From contig NC_013729.1 of the NCBI RefSeq assembly GCF_000024345.1, forward strand, positions 124,001-188,000: a stretch of DNA of 64,000 nucleotides, read 5' to 3'. How positions within the stretch are numbered: position 1 is the stretch's first letter; the number at the start of each line of letters is the position of its first letter. Below, in pieces: positions 59,514 to 64,000 of this stretch. The notes beneath the pieces are model-generated. The model saw only the letters and a program-made list of their open reading frames with translations. It ran no database searches and was not told the DNA's origin. This DNA comes from Kribbella flavida DSM 17836. GTDB taxonomy: Bacteria; Actinomycetota; Actinomycetes; Propionibacteriales; Kribbellaceae. A program made the position numbers and the translations under genes.

Positions 59514-60707
59514 ATGGATCCGATCCGGAATCCCTATGCGCCCGGCGCCGGTCAGCGACCGCCTGAGCTGGCCGGTCGCGACACCGAGGTGCGGCAGTTC
59601 GAGGTGGTGCTCGAACGTGTCGCGGCAGGCAGGCCCGAGCGGAGTCTGGTGCTGAGTGGGCTGCGCGGAGTCGGCAAGACCGTACTGCTCAACACCCTGC
59701 GCAGCCAGGCGATCAAGCGCGCCTGGGGAACCGGCAAGATCGAGGCCCGGCCCGACCAGAGCATCCGGCTGCCGATCGCGCAGGCGATGCACACGGCGAT
59801 GCGGGAGCTCGGCCACCGGCACCGCGACGACGACCGGGTCGACCAGTTCAGCGCCGTGCTCAAGGCGTTCGCGCTGCGGACCGCGCAGAACGACCGCAAG
59901 GGGATTCGCTGGCACCCGCCGGTCGACGTGGTCGCCGCCAAGGGCCGGGCCGACTCGGGTGACCTGGAGATGGATCTGATCGAGCTGTTCGCCGACGCGG
60001 CGGACCTGGCCGGCGACCTGTCGGTCGGCGTCGGCCTGTTCATCGACGAGATGCAGGACATCTCCACCGACGACCTGTCCGCGCTGTGCGCCGCCTGCCA
60101 CGAGATCTCCCAGCAGAGCGCCCCGCTGGTCGTGGTCGGAGCCGGCCTGCCGCACCTGCCCGCCGTACTGTCCGCGAGCAAGTCGTACTCCGAACGCCTG
60201 TTCCGCTACATCCGGGTCGACCGGCTCGCCCGGGACGCCTGCGACCGGGCGCTGATGATCCCGGCCGAGTCCGAGGACGTGTACTTCGAGGACGAGGCGC
60301 TCGACGAGCTGTACGCTCAGACCGACGGCTACCCGTACTTCGTCCAGGCCTTCGCCCACGCCACCTGGGACCACGCCCCCGCGAGCCCGATCACCGTCAA
60401 GGACGTCGCCGTCGCCGCGCCCGAGGCGTCCGCCGAGCTCACCGTCGGCTTCTTCGGCTCCCGGTACGAACGCGCCACCCCCGCCGAACGCGAGTACATG
60501 CGCGCGATGGCCGAGCTGGGCGTCGGAGTCGCCGACGGCTCGGTTCCCACCGCCGAGGTCGCCAGCACCCTCAACCGCAAACCCCAGTCCCTCTCCCCGG
60601 CCCGCGACGGCCTGATCAAGAAGGGCCTCGTCTTCTCCGCCGAACGCGGCACCGTGGCCTTCACCGTGCCCCACTTCGGCAAGTTCCTCCGCACCCGCAC
60701 CGCCTAG
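59514..60707 (+). CDS. AAA/STAND-like ATPase with C-terminal winged helix
   Basis: This 397-residue protein starts at ATG 59514. Walker A is LSGLRGVGKTVLLNTL near residues 47-62; Walker B is VGLFIDEMQD near 178-187; a sensor-1 candidate follows in PLVVVGAGLP. The C-terminal part has a lid (DGYPYFVQAFAHATWD) and a winged helix (TPAEREYMRAMAELGVGVADGSVPTAEVASTLNRKPQSLSPARDGLIKKGLV). The plan resembles Orc1/Cdc6-like and archaeal-type AAA ATPases, known as both regulators and defence proteins. No repeat sensor domain is present. It is preceded by the 30-bp element and faces the DarTG locus convergently. Confidence 0.8.
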   Translation: MDPIRNPYAPGAGQRPPELAGRDTEVRQFEVVLERVAAGRPERSLVLSGLRGVGKTVLLNTLRSQAIKRAWGTGKIEARPDQSIRLPIAQAMHTAMRELGHRHRDDDRVDQFSAVLKAFALRTAQNDRKGIRWHPPVDVVAAKGRADSGDLEMDLIELFADAADLAGDLSVGVGLFIDEMQDISTDDLSALCAACHEISQQSAPLVVVGAGLPHLPAVLSASKSYSERLFRYIRVDRLARDACDRALMIPAESEDVYFEDEALDELYAQTDGYPYFVQAFAHATWDHAPASPITVKDVAVAAPEASAELTVGFFGSRYERATPAEREYMRAMAELGVGVADGSVPTAEVASTLNRKPQSLSPARDGLIKKGLVFSAERGTVAFTVPHFGKFLRTRTA

Positions 60708-60716
60708 CCCGGCGCG

Positions 60717-61775
60717 CTATATCGCTTGGAGAAGCCTCCGCTCGTGCAGGCTGCGCCACGCACGCTCGACGTGTGAGGGAGTGAACAGTGTGGACTTGCG
60801 CTGACTCCAGCGCCTCACGGCTGTGTGAGCCGCCTCCAGGCTCGATCGTGCCTCGGCGTCGTGGGTCATCACCCAGTGAACCGAGGCGAGCAACTCCAGG
60901 CCGTAGGCACTTTCGAAACCGGCTATCTCGTCCATGACGGATGCGATCCGTGCGGCTGTCTCCGGGTGCTCAGCGATGTACGACTCAACCTGACTGACCG
61001 CCTCGGGCAGTACTTCGATCGGCGCGGCATCCGCGACACGGGCAGAACCATCGCCGAAGCCAGTGATGTAGTGACCCTCCATCGCGGACAGGGCGCGCCG
61101 AAGTGCGTCGGCATACGGTCCATAGATGTGCGGCCTGAACTCCATGTTCAAGTCTTCGCCGCTCAGTTGGAGGAAGTAAGCAAGCTTCTGTACTTCGATC
61201 AGACTCGGCGGTCCGAACGTGAACTGGACATAGGCATGGATCAAGGCGAGCATGGCCGACCTCGTCGAGTTCAGTGGCGGCGGCTTCTCTCGATTGACCA
61301 TCTTCTGCGGCTCGGGAGCTCCTGCCGGAGCGAAGATGCGAACGTCCGTCTTGTGGGCCACGGGACCGAGATACGAGTGGATCAAGGGTTCGACGTCGGC
61401 CCAGTCCAGGCCACCGTTGCCACATCCCAGCGGCGGCAACGCTATGGAGGTGATGTTCAGGTCGGCAATGGTGCGAGCCAGGTCCTGCAAGCCTGTCTCG
61501 ATGTCACTCAGTCTGGATCGTGACCGCCAATGCTGCTTGGTTGGGAAGTTGATGATGTACCGAGGAGGAGGGAGGGCGTCCGGAGTCCAGACGTGCATGC
61601 TTCCCAGCTGCACCTCCCCGCGTTCGCAGGCGGCCACGTAGTCCTCGAACATCTGCGGCCACGCCCGCTTGAACTGAAGAGCGATTCCCTTGCCCATGAT
61701 GCCGACCGTGTTGACCGTGTTGACCAGCGCGTCGGCGTCCTGACGCAGCAGATCGCCTGTCACGTTCCTGATCAC
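60717..61775 (-). CDS. darG: DarG antitoxin: macro-domain DNA ADP-ribosylglycohydrolase
   Basis: This 352-residue protein starts at GTG 61775, chosen because AGGGAGG ends nine bases upstream; an earlier GTG (61784) overlaps that site. The macro domain (residues 1-155) has VTGDLLRQDADALVNTVNTVGIMGKGIALQFKRAWP and NFPTKQHWRSRSRLSDI, placing the catalytic Lys at position 80 with this start, as in Thermus DarG. Residues 165-352 form the C-terminal domain that inhibits DarT (ALIHAYVQFTFGPPSLIEVQKLAYFLQ, GPYADALRRALSAMEGHYITG). It removes ADP-ribose from thymidine in DNA. The toxin gene precedes it by 32 bp. Confidence 0.9.
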   Translation of the reverse strand: MIRNVTGDLLRQDADALVNTVNTVGIMGKGIALQFKRAWPQMFEDYVAACERGEVQLGSMHVWTPDALPPPRYIINFPTKQHWRSRSRLSDIETGLQDLARTIADLNITSIALPPLGCGNGGLDWADVEPLIHSYLGPVAHKTDVRIFAPAGAPEPQKMVNREKPPPLNSTRSAMLALIHAYVQFTFGPPSLIEVQKLAYFLQLSGEDLNMEFRPHIYGPYADALRRALSAMEGHYITGFGDGSARVADAAPIEVLPEAVSQVESYIAEHPETAARIASVMDEIAGFESAYGLELLASVHWVMTHDAEARSSLEAAHTAVRRWSQRKSTLFTPSHVERAWRSLHERRLLQAI

Positions 61776-61807
61776 GGACGCCACCTCCCTGACATTTGAT
61801 TACACAC

Positions 61808-62446
61808 CTAGAAGTACCAGTTGGGTCGGACAAGCGCCCGTAATGACCGACCGTGGCCCCCCAGTGCCGCATCGACCTCGGCTTTGAGGTCTTCCGATGC
61901 GACTCCGACGGCCATGAAGGCGTCGAAAGGCACTTGTTCGTGCACCAAGAACTCTGCCATCCGCCGCTCGATGCGATCCGGATGCTCGGGCACCGGCACA
62001 CAAGGCTCCACTGTCATAACATGCCAGTCGACCATCTCGGTCAGGCGGTCGTCATCCACAGTGAACTCTGCGTGCTGCAGTACGGCGTTGCGGTCACTCG
62101 CGACCCAGGTTCCACTCGCAGCGAGCCTCTGAGTCGTGGTGGCGAGATAGATCAGCCGATCACAACCGTCCTGGTATGACGGCACCTTGCCCGTGTGGAT
62201 GTTGTGCATCATCGGACTGCGTGGCGCGAAGTAGAACGGAGCGTAGTCGGCAACGCGTCCCCGCGGGCCTACAGGGACCGGCGTCTCGGCACGCCGCTAC
62301 TTGATCGTCTGCTGGCCGACCTCGATCTGCATCAGGCCCTTGGCCTGTGCCAGCGAGTCGGAGAGAAGCCCCTGACTGACAATCGTCGAGAGGTGCTCGA
62401 CCCTGGTGAAGTGGAAGACCTTGGTAGGCAGGGGGCGCGTGACCAT
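61808..62446 (-). pseudogene. darT: DarT toxin gene (DNA ADP-ribosyltransferase) with in-frame TAG
   Basis: Frame 62446-61808 encodes a full-length DarT of 212 positions except for one TAG at codon 50 (62299-62297). Before it: MVTRPLPTKVFHFTRVEHLS (NAD-binding H-x-T region). Directly after it: RRAETPVPVGPRG, then VADYAPFYFAPRSPMMHNIH. The catalytic Glu is in LQHAEFTVDDDR and the C-terminus LRALVRPNWYF is intact. In relatives this position is typically a charged residue before the conserved Arg pair, so GAG, AAG or CAG probably mutated to TAG. Restart at ATG 62212 would miss the NAD site. Either the toxin is dead or the UAG is read through. The intact DarG gene follows. Confidence 0.8.
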
Positions 62447-62593
62447 GGTGGAACAACCCTAGCGCGATGTGTCGGGTTGTCGTGTGGGCCAGTTGCTGAC
62501 CTTGGTGGCCGGGGGCCGGCTGCGCGGAGTTGACCGGAAGCTGACGTGGGTGCCCTTTCGGGAATTACCCGGGAGTCGCTAGGGTGAATCGTC

Positions 62594-63451
62594 ATGACCA
62601 CCCGGCGGACTGGCCAGCGTGCGAGCACGCGTGCGCGCGGACGCCGGCGGGCCGGGCGGCACAGCCGGAAGAAGTCGTACAAGGCGCAGTGGTTCTCGGT
62701 GACCGCGCTGGCCGTGCTCGGCACGGTGATGGTGGTTCACCCGGACGCGGGCCGGCAGACTCTGGCCGCGCAGTTCGGTGAGGTGACCGCATCCCGTGAG
62801 GCGACGCTGCCGCCGGTGATCGTGCCGCCGACCCCGGTGCCCACGCCGACGGCGACCTTCACCAAGCCGCAGCGCCCGGCGCCGTCCCTGATCCGGCCGC
62901 CCAAGGGCGCGAAGCCGAACGTGACGGTGTCGTCCGGCAAGCTGGGCGTCGTGCCCGGCACGGACAAGGCGACCCGCGACGTCGGCACGATGACCTACCG
63001 GGTCGAGATCGAGCAGGGGCTGTCGTTCAACGGTGCTGCCGTGGCCGCCGCGGTGCACAAGACGCTGACCGACCCGCGCGGCTGGCAGGCCCTGCACCAG
63101 GTCAGCTTCGAGCGGACCGACCGCCCGGACGCCGACCTGCGGATCATCCTCGCCACGCCGACGCTGACCGACAAGCTGTGCCTGCCGCTGGACACCGGCG
63201 GCGAGGTCTCCTGCCGGGTCGAGGACCGGGTGGTGCTGAACGCCAAGCGCTGGATGTACGCCGTGCCTGCGTACGCCGGCAAGATCGACCTCTACCGCAA
63301 CTACCTGGTCAACCACGAGGTCGGGCACGCGCTCGGCTACGGCCACTCCCCCTGCCCCGAACCGAACACCCCGGCCCCGGTGATGATGCAGCAGACCAAG
63401 GGCCTCGACGGCTGCCTGCCGAACGCCTGGCCGACGACGAAGGCGACCTGA
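62594..63451 (+). CDS. Membrane-anchored DUF3152 protein (putative metallopeptidase)
   Basis: This 285-residue protein has a basic N-terminus (RASTRARGRRRAGRHSRKK), one membrane segment near residues 34-52 (FSVTALAVLGTVMVVHP) and a Pro/Thr-rich linker (PPTPVPTPTATFTKPQRPAP). The DUF3152 domain follows at residues about 110-285 (YRVEIEQGLSFNGAAVAAAVHKTLTDPRGWQ). NHEVGHALGYGH is a full HExxH-x(n)-H zinc motif, and four Cys residues (LCLPLD, SCRVED, PCPEP, GCLPNA) may form disulfides outside. Protease activity is inferred from the motif. A common actinobacterial gene. Confidence 0.85.
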   Translation: MTTRRTGQRASTRARGRRRAGRHSRKKSYKAQWFSVTALAVLGTVMVVHPDAGRQTLAAQFGEVTASREATLPPVIVPPTPVPTPTATFTKPQRPAPSLIRPPKGAKPNVTVSSGKLGVVPGTDKATRDVGTMTYRVEIEQGLSFNGAAVAAAVHKTLTDPRGWQALHQVSFERTDRPDADLRIILATPTLTDKLCLPLDTGGEVSCRVEDRVVLNAKRWMYAVPAYAGKIDLYRNYLVNHEVGHALGYGHSPCPEPNTPAPVMMQQTKGLDGCLPNAWPTTKAT

Positions 63452-63516
63452 GTCCTTCCTGCCGCGGACACCCAGCTCGTGAGAACCTGTCGGGAGACCG
63501 AGCCGAGGGAGCCCTG

Positions 63517-64000
63517 ATGTCGTCACCCCAGTTCCCCACCTACGGCCGGGGCGACGACCCGGACGACGAGGACCGGAGCGAGTACTACGCCAAGCCCGCC
63601 CCCTACGGCCCCGGCAACTACAGCCACCCCCCGTACCCCGCTCCGCCTGGCCCCGGCCAGCCGCAAGCCCCCGCGGGCCCCGGCCAGCCGCCACTGCCCG
63701 GCTACGGACCCGGCTACGGCCAGCCCGCCGACCCCGGCCATCCCCAGCCCGCCGACGCCTACACCCAGCCGCCCGCCTACCGCCCGGGCCACCCTTACGG
63801 CGCTGCCGCGTCCCCGCAGCCGCACGAGCTCCCGACGTACGGTCCGACCCCGGGACCGCGGCGCGATCCCCGCGCGGCCCGCGTCGTGCTGCTCGCCACG
63901 ATCATCGCGGCCGTCTACGGCCTGCTCGTGGTTTCGGTCCAGCGGGTCTCCCTGCGCGACATCTCCCAGGCGCCGGGTTCTCCGCTGAACCACCCGCTGC
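63517..64000 (+). CDS. Proline-rich membrane protein, 3' part outside the window
   Basis: The start is at ATG 63517 with GAGGGAG upstream; the frame is open to the window end (161 residues visible). The first 115 residues are Pro/Gly/Tyr-rich and disordered (repeats such as GPGQPQAPAGPGQPPLPGYG). A membrane segment follows near residues 125-142 (RVVLLATIIAAVYGLLVV). Disordered Pro/Gly-rich N-termini before a membrane domain are common in actinobacteria. The function cannot be told from this part. Confidence 0.7.
   Translation, partial: MSSPQFPTYGRGDDPDDEDRSEYYAKPAPYGPGNYSHPPYPAPPGPGQPQAPAGPGQPPLPGYGPGYGQPADPGHPQPADAYTQPPAYRPGHPYGAAASPQPHELPTYGPTPGPRRDPRAARVVLLATIIAAVYGLLVVSVQRVSLRDISQAPGSPLNHPL

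Noticed and set aside
62160..62456. A separate 98-residue minus-strand protein over the 5' end of darT
   Set aside because: It is an out-of-frame reading of the darT 5' region; the darT frame itself contains the conserved DarT blocks on both sides of the TAG.
1..64000. tRNA or rRNA genes, CRISPR arrays, intact insertion sequences, prophage or a natural-product gene cluster
   Set aside because: I found no cloverleaf-like sequences, regularly spaced repeats, transposase or integrase motifs, phage structural proteins, or synthase modules while reading both strands; a covariance or profile search would be needed to exclude small RNAs.

Overview
The window is high-GC DNA with short gaps, frequent GTG/TTG starts, ATGA/GTGA gene overlaps and actinobacterial regulator families (SigE-type sigma factor, WYL, GlxA, FCD-type GntR). 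This suggests a soil actinomycete. A Kribbella-like member of the Propionibacteriales is my best guess from gene content, but nothing here proves the genus. I see no rRNA, tRNA, CRISPR array, prophage or intact IS element.

Layout. 1-3.3 kb: the 5' end of an AtuA-family gene with its TIGR03084 partner (minus strand), then a divergent HEPN/MNT-type toxin-antitoxin pair and a second nucleotidyltransferase. 3.7-9.3 kb: a giant secreted PKD/beta-propeller protein closed by a strong hairpin. 9.3-16.5 kb: a sialic acid scavenging cluster with a solute-binding lipoprotein, two permeases, N-acetylneuraminate lyase, a GntR/FCD regulator, a secreted sialidase and a NanM-like kelch protein. The same 12-bp palindrome TCAGATATCTGA precedes both transcription units. 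16.5-24 kb: DUF2267, an MBL-SRPBCC fusion, a YhgE/Pip membrane protein with a degenerate ATPase-like partner under a divergent TetR, a sulfite-oxidase-like protein and a MarR regulator. 24-26.4 kb: a two-gene unit with a TrbL/VirB6-like membrane protein. 26.6-29.8 kb: a phosphoesterase, then a rearranged zone with a decayed partial copy of a GNAT gene, a frameshifted methyltransferase remnant and the intact GNAT gene.

30-57 kb is mostly ordinary chromosome: HMG-CoA lyase, lipoprotein, VOC, EcsC, RNase Z-like MBL, Aat, TetR with an F420-type oxidoreductase, adenosine deaminase, a SigE-family sigma factor with its partner, a GlxA regulator, methyltransferase, Fpg/Nei glycosylase, rhodanese, a secreted phosphodiester glycosidase/phosphoesterase, GrpB, LD-carboxypeptidase, WYL regulator, RidA, SRPBCC, an S9 peptidase, a heterodimeric ABC exporter, an MFS exporter and a RelA/SpoT-domain protein.

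57-62.5 kb is the most interesting accessory stretch. A small protein gene and an AAA-type ATPase gene are each preceded by the same 30-bp inverted-repeat element. Between them lie a YcaQ-like DNA glycosylase and a frameshifted DUF3592 membrane protein gene. Next comes a DarTG DNA ADP-ribosylation toxin-antitoxin locus whose toxin gene carries an in-frame TAG directly before its conserved arginine pair. The window ends with a DUF3152 protein and the start of a proline-rich membrane protein.
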